A stretch of DNA of 64,000 nucleotides from Parasponia andersonii (Eukaryota; Streptophyta; Magnoliopsida; Rosales; Cannabaceae): contig JXTB01000389.1 in the NCBI GenBank assembly GCA_002914805.1, forward strand, positions 296,742 through 360,741, given 5' to 3'. The notes under the pieces were generated by a model. The model saw nothing but the letters and a program-made list of their open reading frames with translations, searched no databases and was not told where the DNA came from. Shown here in pieces: positions 42,977-52,122 of this stretch. Position 1 is the first letter of the stretch. The number at the start of each line of letters is the position of its first letter. The position numbers and the translations under genes are program-made.

Positions 42977-44034
42977 ATCACAAGTTACCTACGGGTAATC
43001 ATGTGAATCTACAAGTTAAATGTGAACAATTCACTTTAGACAAAAAGACAAATATCTCATATTCTAGTTTGCTAATTACCCTGTTTATCGGTCTATAGAA
43101 TTACTAACATAACTCCTACGGGAGGTTAATAGCATCCTATGTTGAGTGTGTAACCATCATTTCAATTCACAAGCTTTCTTAAACAATACAGTCTCCTACG
43201 GGAGATCAGTATGTAAAGTCCACTCGCAAATTTATCCTAAGAGACTCAATACTAGTAATACCCAGATGATAACCTTCCTACGGGAGCTCAGCAAGATTCT
43301 GAGGTGAGGCACATCTTTAGAACCATTGAACCAATGATGAAGACCATGGATATCTCATACCCGCTCCCACTCAATCTTTTAAAATTTAGGGATCCTGATT
43401 TTTCCGAGTTATCTAACTTATTTAGTAACCATAAAATCAACTATGTATATCCAATTATGCGACTTAAAGAGAATGAGCTAATTTAAGACATTATGACATA
43501 CTATAATAAACATAGTACTATGATCAAAACAATTATTGTCTAAAGCCAAAGTACTAACACTATAATATTATACATCTCATGTATATAAAATTAGACAATA
43601 AAACCATACAGAAAGTAACGATCAAGTAAGAAGATCTGTGGATTGTAAATCATTCAAACAAAATATTTCCAGAAGAAAATTCAATTATTTAGTCAACAAT
43701 CTTTCAACCAAAGATAAATAATTAAAATACTGTATTTAAACCAAATCCTGTATTAAACATTAGTTTTGAAAAATGGACTAAGAAACTTTAACCGCTAAAT
43801 TATTCAACCAATAATTTTAAAGATTCTTAGTAATAGAATTTAATCAAATTAAATACTAAGTGCATTTATAAACATAAGTAAATAGTTATAAAAAAAATAT
43901 ATATTTTTGTATAAAAGTTTTACAAATAATTATAAATACAAATAAGGAATATAAACAACTTTATAAACATCCATTAATTTTCTCAAAAGTAATCCTTTCA
44001 AAACTAAAGAATGGTTTAAATTAATACAGATATA

Positions 44035-44178
44035 AAGTCATGGAATCTTTTTCAGATAAATAAACTATTCAACTAAGATAGTTTAATCTAGAAAATATCA
44101 TAATTTCATATAAAAGATAGTTGTTTATACTCAAAAGGGTAAAATTAGAAATCTACTTTTTATGGCAAAATCCCAACA
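44035..44178 (-). repeat. Truncated 5' LTR of the nested element
   Basis: Matches 40,472-40,613 closely (shared aagtcatggaatctttttca, then actattcaactaagatag, to the AAATCCCAACA terminus). Upstream similarity ends abruptly at about 44,034, so U5 and the primer site were lost. Confidence 0.85.
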
Positions 44179-44183
44179 ACTTG

Positions 44184-45296
44184 TACTAGCGTTCACAAAA
44201 TAATTCTTATGGTATTTTTGTTTTATAGAAGATTTGTACTCGATACCTCCTTTGTCAAAAATACATTTTTGTCCACCAAGTATCATGTCAAAGTTTTTCT
44301 TTCCATTTATGTCAAAGTTTTTCTTTCCATTTATAAATTTGTGGACAATTTTAGTTAAGTCAAAAATCTTGTCACTTAAGGTAATTTTACTTTCTTTTTT
44401 TTTGGTAAACTTTTCAACTATTTTTGACTGACTAATAATTTCTTTTTTACGAGTATTGTTCTTGAAAATGAGATTTTCATAGTTTTTGTGTAAATCATTG
44501 AAATCACTCAATAAACTTTCATATGATAAATCACAATCAGTATCATTACTAAAATTACTACTAGTATTACAATCATCATAAAATTCACCTTTAGCTTTAT
44601 AGAGAGCTTACCTCATTTTCTATTGTCAGAAGTCATTGCCTTTGGAGTTCTTCTTGAAATTCTTCTTTTTGAAATTTAAGTACTTCTTGTACCTTTTAGT
44701 AAGGCAATGTCTTCTAGCTCACTATCCGCGAATTCTTCTTCTTCCTCATTGATTTCTTGTAAGGTGGCTTTAAGAGCGATTCCTTTCTTTTTCTTTTCTT
44801 CTCCTTCATCTTCATTAGTTTCCCTTCATAAGGATTTCAAGGATCATGAGGGAACCCATAAGTTCTTCAAGAGTAAGTTTGCTAAGGTCCTTTACTTCTT
44901 GAATAGCTACCACCTTGCTTCTATATGCTTAAGGGAGGCTTCTAAGAATCTTACTCACCAAGTCACTATTTGGAAAGGTTTTTCCTAAAGCACTAAGAGA
45001 GTTAATGATAGAGGTAAATCTAGTAAACATTTGAGAAATAGATTCATCTTTTTCTATTTTGAATAACTCGTAGTTTTCTTCATGGAATTAGTTCCTTAAT
45101 ATGACACTTCAAGCATATTCCACAATTCATAAGCGTCGTTAGCTTTTTTAATATTATTATATACATTCCTATCTAGACCACACATAAGAATGTTATCCTT
45201 TTCATCATATTCCTCAATATCTTTTTCTACTTCTACTCCATTAACAATCCATGTAATTTTTAATGGACCTTTTTGTGAGAATATACCATAAATCAA
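44184..45296 (-). pseudogene. Copia gag (UBN2-type) of the outer element, multiply broken
   Basis: The minus strand gives LKITWIVNGVEVEKDIEEYD, then NVYNNIKKANDAYELWNMLE (45,296-45,096). After a frameshift it continues YELFKIEKDESISQMFTRFT, LGKTFPNSDLVSKILRSLP, a stop, then SKLTLEELMGSLMILEI (about 45,090-44,840). This is the UBN2 gag core of copia elements. Downstream come a lysine-rich part and a helical stretch (SDFNDLHKNYENL ... ILGGQKCIFDKGG, 44,511-44,200) that breaks off at the nested insertion after FVNASTS. A 24-bp in-frame tandem duplication (44,285-44,332) repeats NGKKNFD. Several stops make it non-functional. Confidence 0.82.
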
Positions 45297-45460
45297 AATC
45301 TATGGATCTAAGATATATGTCCCTACGACTTCTCTAATAGTTAAAATCACTTCCATTAAAGAAAAGTAGTTTAGAAGGTGACAACCCCTCATATTGGAAA
45401 GAAAAATTGTTTGGATTAGTCATCTCAAAAATGGTTAAGTTTTAAAAAATTGAGCACCAA

Positions 45461-45472
45461 GCTCTGATACCA
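45461..45472 (-). promoter_or_regulatory. Primer-binding site of the copia element
   Basis: The minus strand reads TGGTATCAGAGC two bases after the 5' LTR, followed by TTGG. It matches the 3' end of initiator methionine tRNA. Confidence 0.92.
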
Positions 45473-45474
45473 AT

Positions 45475-46811
45475 TGTTGTCCCAAGAATAGCTAATCCAA
45501 GAGGAGGGTGAATTCGTTTTTTAAGACTTTTACAAACTTTTTGAATTAAGAAATAAGATTGAGCAAATAATGAATGGAGCAAGTAAAAATAAGCACAATA
45601 TCAAAGTAAATAAATTAAAGATATAGAAATAGAGAGATTGCAAATGTTATTTTTACAAGGTTCGACAAACACGATGGTTTACTACATCCCCGACTCTCCG
45701 CAATTTGCTTAGAACTTTTCACTATCAGATAAATATTATGGGCTTGACCGACCCCTTGTACAACCAGAGTGATTTCTTCTTAGGCACACCTACGCCTTTA
45801 CAATAATCTTGAATCCGGCTCTATTATGCCTAATCACGGATTGTTTAAAATCCGGTGTCAACCTCACCTCTACCGGGTTATTTATGATTCCAATGCCAAC
45901 CTCACCTCTCAATAATATTTTTATGAAAATACAAGTGAACATTTACTCAAAGAATCACCTCTCAAAGAAATAATACAAGATAAGCTTAGGTGGTTTGAGA
46001 ACAATGCATAAATGGTGCTTTAGGAATACCTCAAAAAGATTTGAAAGTTAAAGTAGAGTAAAAGAGAGCTTTTTGCACTTAGAAACTGATTGGGTATCAA
46101 TATAAGTTCATATTCTCTTATTCTAAGTCATCAAACTTGACTCTATTTAAAGGCATCTTCAAAAACTAGTCGTTTTCGATTATTGGTAACTTGTTGCCAA
46201 AATTTTAGTCGACCAGAAATAATTTTAGTCGACCAAAAAACTAGTCGATAGAGTCTGACACACCAATTCAGCTCCAACAGTCATTTTTGGCCATTATTTT
46301 GGTCGACCAAAATTGGTTAGAAACCTATTTTTAATTTCTTTGAATCAATTTTTGGTCATTATTAAAACTTTCATTTTCAAATCATTTTTAACATTAAAAA
46401 ATGTACTCTTAAGAATATTTAGGCTAGATTAGAAATAATATTTATTTTCAAACAATTAAGAATTAGTAGATTTAAAGTTTAGCTAATTCTTTGAAGATTT
46501 GTTTGAAAATTCATTTGAAAGATTTTTGAGCCATATCAAAGAGAATATTTTGTGCAATACAATAAATCAAGTGCAAGACTAGAAAATAAATTTTAACCTA
46601 TTTAGACTTGGTCTTGAATCTTAATTCTTCACATTGATCTTCAACCATCGAGATTTTTCAATGATGCGCTATTCTTGAGGACTTCATTTCTTGAGTTTTA
46701 TCAATTTCTTTTTCAACTTCATAACTACAAACTCAAGTCAGTTATTAGTAACTAAATCACATGTTTGCTATTATCAAAATAAGACAAGATTGAAAGCTAC
46801 ATAGGTGAACA
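45475..46811 (-). repeat. 5' LTR of the copia element (1337 bp)
   Basis: Collinear with the 3' LTR. The minus-strand TATA-like TTTAAATAG recurs near 46,145. GTCGACC palindromes lie at about 46,208, 46,228 and 46,301. Confidence 0.93.
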
Positions 46812-47450
46812 GACACAACAGGCACGATTAATCGACATAATTAACAATAAGAACCATTTTAAAAAAAATATACTTAAATTAGATGATATAAGATATTTTT
46901 AGTATAGTTTTAATTTTTAAAAAATTATAAAAAATTATATTAAAATATTTTTTAAAAGAAAATAAAAAAAATTTTCTAGTGAAAAATCCAAAAACTTAAT
47001 AAGTTTAGGTAAAATGTTAGACTCAAAAATAATTAGACTATAAGCTTAAAGCCTAAATCCCACCTAGGGCCACTTGTAATAAAATTATATATATATATAT
47101 AAGATTGAATATATAATATACATAATATCAAAAAGAGATTTTGATTAGGCATGATATGCTCGATTATATTAAGAAATGAGAACGATTAGTAATGATAATA
47201 GACAAGCATAATAAGGAGCACAATTAGATACAAAAAAAAACCATAATATAAAAAACGAGCCGATTAGACATGAAAATGAATGATATCAGAAACATGCATG
47301 ATAACAGGCACGAACATGGCAAAAACAAATAGCAAAAATGGGTACGATTAGGCACGCTAACAGGCACAATACGACACAATTAGCAATCGTACCCAGGCTT
47401 GCACGACACAAGGCACATATGAGCCAAGGCTAAACTTACTAGGTTGAGGC
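46812..47450. repeat. Right part of the CACGA-rich block split by the copia insertion
   Basis: Words aggcacgatta, aggcacgcta, acaggcacaatacgacacaa and gcacgacacaaggcac recur after the TSD and match the texture of 31,880-31,982. This repeat is older than the copia element inserted in it. Confidence 0.55.
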
Positions 47451-48210
47451 TACTAATAGGTCATGTCATGTCATGCTTGCAAATATATGGTATTGTGCTT
47501 AACTCATTATGCCTAACTTATAAGATCAGCATGGCTTGTATAATTGGACCATGAAAGGCATAGTCTATGTTTTGGTGTACCATGTCATGCAACTGTGTGC
47601 TCCATATTATTGATGTTAAAAATGTGAAACATGTCTTCAAGAATTGAGCTCTTACATCTTCGTTAAAAATCAAGACTTCTGCTTGTCAATGTTTATGTGC
47701 TTCGAGTTGCTTCTTTACGATTGAGTTTAAACACACTGGAGTCAAGTTTTCCTTATCAAGGGAATTGATGCAGGATGCCTATTAGACAATCAGGTTAAAT
47801 TGTTTGTAATTAGGATTATTGATAAAAAGGTGATAAATGCATAATTATATAAATTATTTTATCGATTTCTCAATGTTCATTTCCTAAATTCCTTGTTATT
47901 TTTAAGTTTTGGTTTATATTTTTATGTTTTATAGGTGTTTTAAAGGAAGAATAATGAAAAGAAGTGGAACTAGGTCAAAAAAGAATCAAAAACACAAAAC
48001 TAGGAAAAGAAATAGAATGAAGAGTCGAGACGCTAGTATGAAAAAAAAAAAAGCCTCAGCCTGGCAGCGTCAACTCGACGAGAAAGAAAACCTAAGTGTT
48101 GTTTTGCACTTCTTGCACTCTGAAACTTTGTGGAAGTTATCCAAACTAACCCTAAGTTTAAAATATTTATAAATAGGCTAGTCTAAGACAGAAAGAATGG
48201 GCACTTACAC
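47451..48210. other. Intergenic, nothing firmly recognised
   Basis: A lysine/arginine-rich frame on the plus strand (47,909-48,172) is a by-product of an A-rich sequence and shows no domain. Confidence 0.35.
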
Positions 48211-48213
48211 CCT

Positions 48214-48214
<1 letters not shown>

Positions 48215-48250
<36 letters not shown>
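48215..48250. repeat. (AG)n microsatellite
   Basis: About 18 perfect AG dinucleotides, preceded by a TATA-like aatatttataaatagg at about 48,160. Confidence 0.95.
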
Positions 48251-48254
<4 letters not shown>

Positions 48255-49300
48255 TTCGAGAGAATTTCAATAGAGCAATGAGCGTTTAGAGGTTGAGAAG
48301 GGTTTTCTGTTTGAAAGATCTTCACTCCATAAATATTCTTCCTCTGTTATTCTTTCTTCATCTTTCAAAGTTGTTAGTTTTTATTATGAATTTTATATAT
48401 AAGTATTATATTATGTCTAGCTAAGTTTCTTTGTTAGTGAAAGGCTAATTCAAAGTGTTAGACATATTTAAGTAATTGAAACCTTTTAGATTTAATCTAT
48501 TATCTTTTCCAATTAAAATTGTTTATATTTCATTGTGCTTACAATGTTTAAGACTATTTTCTTATTTATTTCATATGCCCAACCAAGGAGTATGATTATA
48601 TCAATTGCTAGGTTAGAATCTTGATATGTAATTGTCAACCTTTCTTAATCAATTAAGTAGCGACTTGGAATCATTGATTTGTTTGATTGCATGTGAAACA
48701 TAACTCAAGACAAATGAACCAAAGCTTGTGTGTTTATTTCTTGAATTGACCTATCTTTCTTAACATAACGCTTCTATTAGTTATACTTAAAGAGCTTGTT
48801 CTAGGTAGTTTAATTGAAAGATTAAATAAAGAACTTGTTTTTATCTAAAATCTAATTAAAGAAAGATTAAATAATCGGGCTTGTGAATATTTTAGGGTTA
48901 ATAGTTTCAACATGAAAGAGAGGATAAATTTGTTTTCAATTATGAGGCATATTTATAGGTAGAGAATGAAACCTTAACCAATTTTATATCATATCTAAAA
49001 TTCTTTATTATTTATTTTTTGTTATTTCTTGCTTTCTTTTATTTTATGTTTTATTTTACAAATCAAACAAACCCCTCCCCGCCTCCCACAAAAAAAACCC
49101 CAATAAAACAACAATTGAAATCAATAACTATTAGTTAGGTACAATCTTCTTTGGAAATTACCTTTGCTTATTAGTTAAGCACAATTTTCTTCGGGAATTA
49201 CCTTGCTTATTGCCATACTCAATAAATAATTAATCTTTAGGCCAAAGAATTAGTTTGGTCATTTACCCCTATCAAAAGGTCTATTTTGTACATGAGTTAA
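48251..49300 (+). mobile_element. Possible decayed LTR-element sequence
   Basis: The texture (atgtctagctaagtttct, ccaaccaagg, agcgacttggaatcattgattt, then aattaccttgcttatt repeated twice at 49,150-49,215) recalls the LTR/leader region of some plant gypsy elements. I see no coding domain and no ends. A direct repeat of about 58 bp, ttagttaggtacaatcttct / ttagttaagcacaattttct, is visible. Confidence 0.25.
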
Positions 49301-49559
49301 GTTTTATGCAATATTTCACTATGACTTTAAAATATGGTTAAAATTTATAATGGCCCTTAAATGTCATTCATGAAAATAAGAGTTATTATTTTTAATTAAA
49401 AAATGTCATTCTAAAGAAATTGCAAAATACGAAGTATCAAAACATAAAGATAAATTCTATTAAATATACTCCAAACTTATCCTAATTTAACTCATATGCT
49501 CTACTTAATAATTGTTTCATATATATACTTATGTCCATCTATAAAGACTAAAATATTAA

Positions 49560-50921
49560 AAAAGCTTAAAATACCCATTGACTCTACCTCTTAAGACCTA
49601 ACACTAACTTTTCTATCCTCTTCTTCTCCATGTCTCTCAAGTTCTCTTTATCTTTATAGAAAATCTCGACGATAATCTAAGCTAAATAATGTTTTAGAAA
49701 CTCAAACCTAGTGCTATAAAAAGTAGTGTAGAAAAGCTCATCAAAAGGATATATTAGAGCTCCAAAGAAGAGGGAAATTTTTTAGTATTTTATTATTTTT
49801 AATGGGTATTTGTAATTTTTATATTTAAATATTATAGAAAAGTTTAAAATAGTTTGTGCATGCTTTCGAGTTGTTTTGAGGTTAATTTGTGTAAAACAAT
49901 TTGAAATTGGGTCAATTTTTGACAATTTATAAATATTTGGGTTAGCTCCCAACAAATACCTAAAAACAAAATCAATGTTTTTCGATGACCTGCTCTAAAT
50001 TTCGATGACATGTTGATGAAATTTCATAAGGCACATTTAAACAATTTTTTGATTAATTTTATGAAATTTAATTATTGTTTTGATGATGATTTGATAAACA
50101 TAAATATTTAAACGAGATGATATCAAAATAAATCCATCATCCCTTTTTCAAAGAAATCCACACTTCTTTACTAATATCAATAAAACCTACTAGTTTTATT
50201 TTTTATCAAATCTCATTGGATCTACATAAAATCAAAATTAAAGTTAAAATTATTGAAAAAGAATTTTTTAACTTTTGAAATCAGATTACATAATTCAGAA
50301 AATGAATTATAATGTACATTTGAAAGGCAATATGACTGGATTTTTAAGAGATTACAGATAATTTTTTGGTCTAGTTGATTACTTTTCAACTATTTTTGTG
50401 GATACTAAAGTTATTTCTGCAATAATTCTAAACTTTAATTTTGATTATATACATGATTCTACTAAAATTTGATAGAAAAATGTAATAAAAGATTTTATTC
50501 GATTTTAATGAAAAGACATGAGTCTTTTTGCTAAAATGCTAAAAATGATGGTTTATATATATATATATATATATTATCTCATATTTAAACTATTATTATT
50601 TTTGATATTTTAAGCTAAAAAATCATATATAAACTGTTTTAAACTATACTTAGAATATTTAAATATAAAAATTGATTTTCCATTTCTAAATTCTCTACTA
50701 TTTTTATAGTTCCAATTTAAATTCTTCTTTCTGTTTGATGTCATTTTCAACATTGGTTTTGAGCATTGGGTTTGAGTTTCTAAAACATTCTTTAGGTCAT
50801 GTTGTTGTTGAGTTTATTTTATTTTATTTTAAAATAGATAGAGAGAACTTGAGAGACATAGAGGAAAAAAGGAAAAAAAATTTGAGTGTTGGGTCGTAAA
50901 AAGCATAGAGGAATAATTTTA
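49560..50921. mobile_element. Inverted-repeat DNA element with arms of about 165 bp
   Basis: The left arm (about 49,560-49,725) and right arm (about 50,745-50,921) are complementary. Read inwards both give aacactcaa/aacactaac, then ctctatgtctctcaagttctc and gttttagaaactcaaacc. There is no coding content. A second, different inverted-repeat element (50,134-50,551) sits in its interior. TSD not identified. Confidence 0.7.
50134..50551. mobile_element. MITE, family also found at 63.2-63.7 kb
   Basis: Ends are ccatcat and atgatgg. The arms read inwards share ttttt-tatcaaat-t-at-ggat and then aatcaaaattaaagtt-aaatta. The same arm sequence (ttttctatcaaattt-atc-gattcat) occurs in the element near 63,260-63,670. 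Confidence 0.65.
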
Positions 50922-51064
50922 GGCTCCGTTTAGAATTTGGATTTGGAAAAAAAAAAATTGCAAAGGAAAACTCATACGAAAGGAAAGAGGAAAATAATTT
51001 TCTTAAAAATTTATAGGACATTACTTTCACACTTTTGCTTTTATTTATTAACATGTTAACATTT

Positions 51065-51697
51065 TGTTGTGCGGTCTAAAAACTAAAGTTAGTGACTAAA
51101 TGGACGTGCCAGGTCGCATGAGTAAGTTAAGTGCGACCTCCTTCGAATACGTTAAATGTGACCTTCTCCGAGTAAGTTAAGTGTGACCTCCTCCGAATAA
51201 GTTAAGTGTGACCAGAATGAAAAGGAAACTAAATCAAGCTTCGTTAAGCGGGTAATCTACAAAGAAAGGGAAACAAAAGTTTCTCTCTGAAGATCGAACA
51301 GTCGTCTCATTTAAGTTAGTACCCAGTTATATTGTTACTCAAATTGTATTATATACTTACCTGTTTTCATAATTGAGAAAACATTGAACTACCCTCACTT
51401 ATATAAGGGGAAGTTTAATGCTGTCATAGGGGATTTCTTTTTCTTTAAAAGAGAACTTGGAGACTCTCTTTTACTGTCTGGACACTCTGTACTCTCGACT
51501 CTCACTTTGAAACTTAATGAAACTCTTGTAATTCTCTAGAAAATAGTAAAAAACCATGGATGTAGGCTCATATTTTTTTGGGGTTGAACCACTATAAAAT
51601 TCTTGTCTCTTTATTTGCTTTGATTTATCAACCCTTTTCACAACAAGCTACATCTTGCAATTTCCTAAATTCATTGTTGACAAAACCTCCGTCAACA
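51065..51697 (+). mobile_element. Probable solo LTR (633 bp)
   Basis: The start TGTTGTGCGG and the end read inwards TGTTGACGGA form a short terminal inverted repeat. Inside are a TATA-like cttatataagggg (51,398-51,410), a leader with ctctgtactctcgactctc, and a catggatgtaggctcatattt / gttgaaccac block typical of plant gypsy LTRs. Flanking bases are CATTT and TATTC, which differ by two transitions and may be a decayed 5-bp duplication. Confidence 0.65.
51120..51213 (+). repeat. Four tandem 25-bp units in the LTR U3
   Basis: Units gagtaagttaagtgcgacct(ccttc) and variants start at 51,120, 51,145, 51,170 and 51,195 (last one partial). They lie about 190-280 bp upstream of the TATA-like box, where LTR enhancers usually sit. 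Confidence 0.9.
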
Positions 51698-52122
51698 TAT
51701 TCTATATACTAAAAAATAATATCAAATCAAACTTTTGTTTTTCTTGAAAAAAAGTTCTATAATTTTTTGTTTCAATACAAACAAGAGAGAATGAAATCTC
51801 TTGAATTTTTTTTTTCTTTTCAAAAATCTAAGTTTCAAACAGAGCCTTATGTTTCGTAGAGAGGAAAGAAAATAGAATGAAAAAAAAAATAAGAGGGAAA
51901 CAAAATGTGTAGAATGGAAAGAAAATTATTTTTCCCTCATAGTTATTTAGTATGTAGGGAAAAAAGAAAGTTAATTTAATTTAAAATGATTATTTTAGAC
52001 CTATAATATTATTATTTAAAGTTAGGTGTACAATATCAGTTTAGTAATTTAACTTACTCATACACTAATAAAATTTTTTCCTTCCAATTTTCTCTTTATT
52101 TTTTGGAGGAAAAAATTTATGT

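Larger units (their letters stand above)
42297..44034 (-). other. Non-coding interior of the nested element
   Basis: No gag core was recognised and no primer site was found, although the 5' LTR should end here. The region holds two tandem duplications (42,479-42,560 and 42,874-42,976) and four cctacggg palindrome-like motifs between 42,985 and 43,286. It looks like either a deleted leader/gag region or an unrelated filler joined to the truncated 5' LTR at about 44,034. Confidence 0.45.
38819..44178 (-). mobile_element. Nested copia-like element without RT, TSD ACTTG
   Basis: It is inserted in the gag region of the larger copia element. Both outer ends are TGTTGG...CCAACA, and ACTTG flanks both sides (38,814-38,818 and 44,179-44,183), an exact target duplication. 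The 3' LTR (38,819-40,613) is complete. The 5' LTR keeps only its first 144 bp or so (44,035-44,178, matching 40,472-40,613). Inside are a degraded protease, pre-integrase and an integrase-like ORF. Reverse transcriptase and RNase H are absent: the integrase C-terminus is followed within about 120 bp by the polypurine tract. It therefore had to be mobilised by another element. Confidence 0.9.
31983..46811 (-). mobile_element. Complete Ty1/copia retrotransposon with nested insertion, TSD GACAC
   Basis: The LTRs at 31,983-33,333 and 45,475-46,811 both begin TGTTGTCCCAAG on the plus strand and end with an aca terminus. The five bases before (31,978-31,982) and after (46,812-46,816) are both GACAC, an exact target-site duplication. 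Order on the minus strand: 5' LTR, initiator-Met primer site, gag, protease, integrase, RT, RNase H, an extra ORF, polypurine tract, 3' LTR. That order (integrase before RT) defines the copia superfamily. Without the 5.36-kb nested element it measures about 9.5 kb. I count roughly 15 differences in the first 165 aligned LTR bases, so the insertion is not recent. Confidence 0.95.
50922..51846. mobile_element. Harbinger-like MITE split by a solo LTR, TSD TTA
   Basis: The left end is GGCTCCGTTTAGAATTTGGA; the right end read inwards is GGCTCTGTTTGAAACTTAGA. Both ends are flanked by TTA (50,919-50,921 and 51,847-51,849). Removing the LTR at 51,065-51,697 leaves an element of about 290 bp, a normal MITE size. 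Confidence 0.75.

Noticed and set aside
43304..43486. 60-codon plus-strand frame (MRHIFRTIEPMMKTMD...)
   Set aside because: Short, in the non-coding interior of the nested element, with no domain or partner exon.
47909..48172. Basic Lys/Arg-rich protein
   Set aside because: A consequence of A- and G-rich sequence; no domain, no conserved motif, next to an (AG)n run.
51120..51213. CRISPR-like or satellite array
   Set aside because: Only four adjacent 25-bp units in an LTR and no spacers; treated as an LTR tandem repeat.
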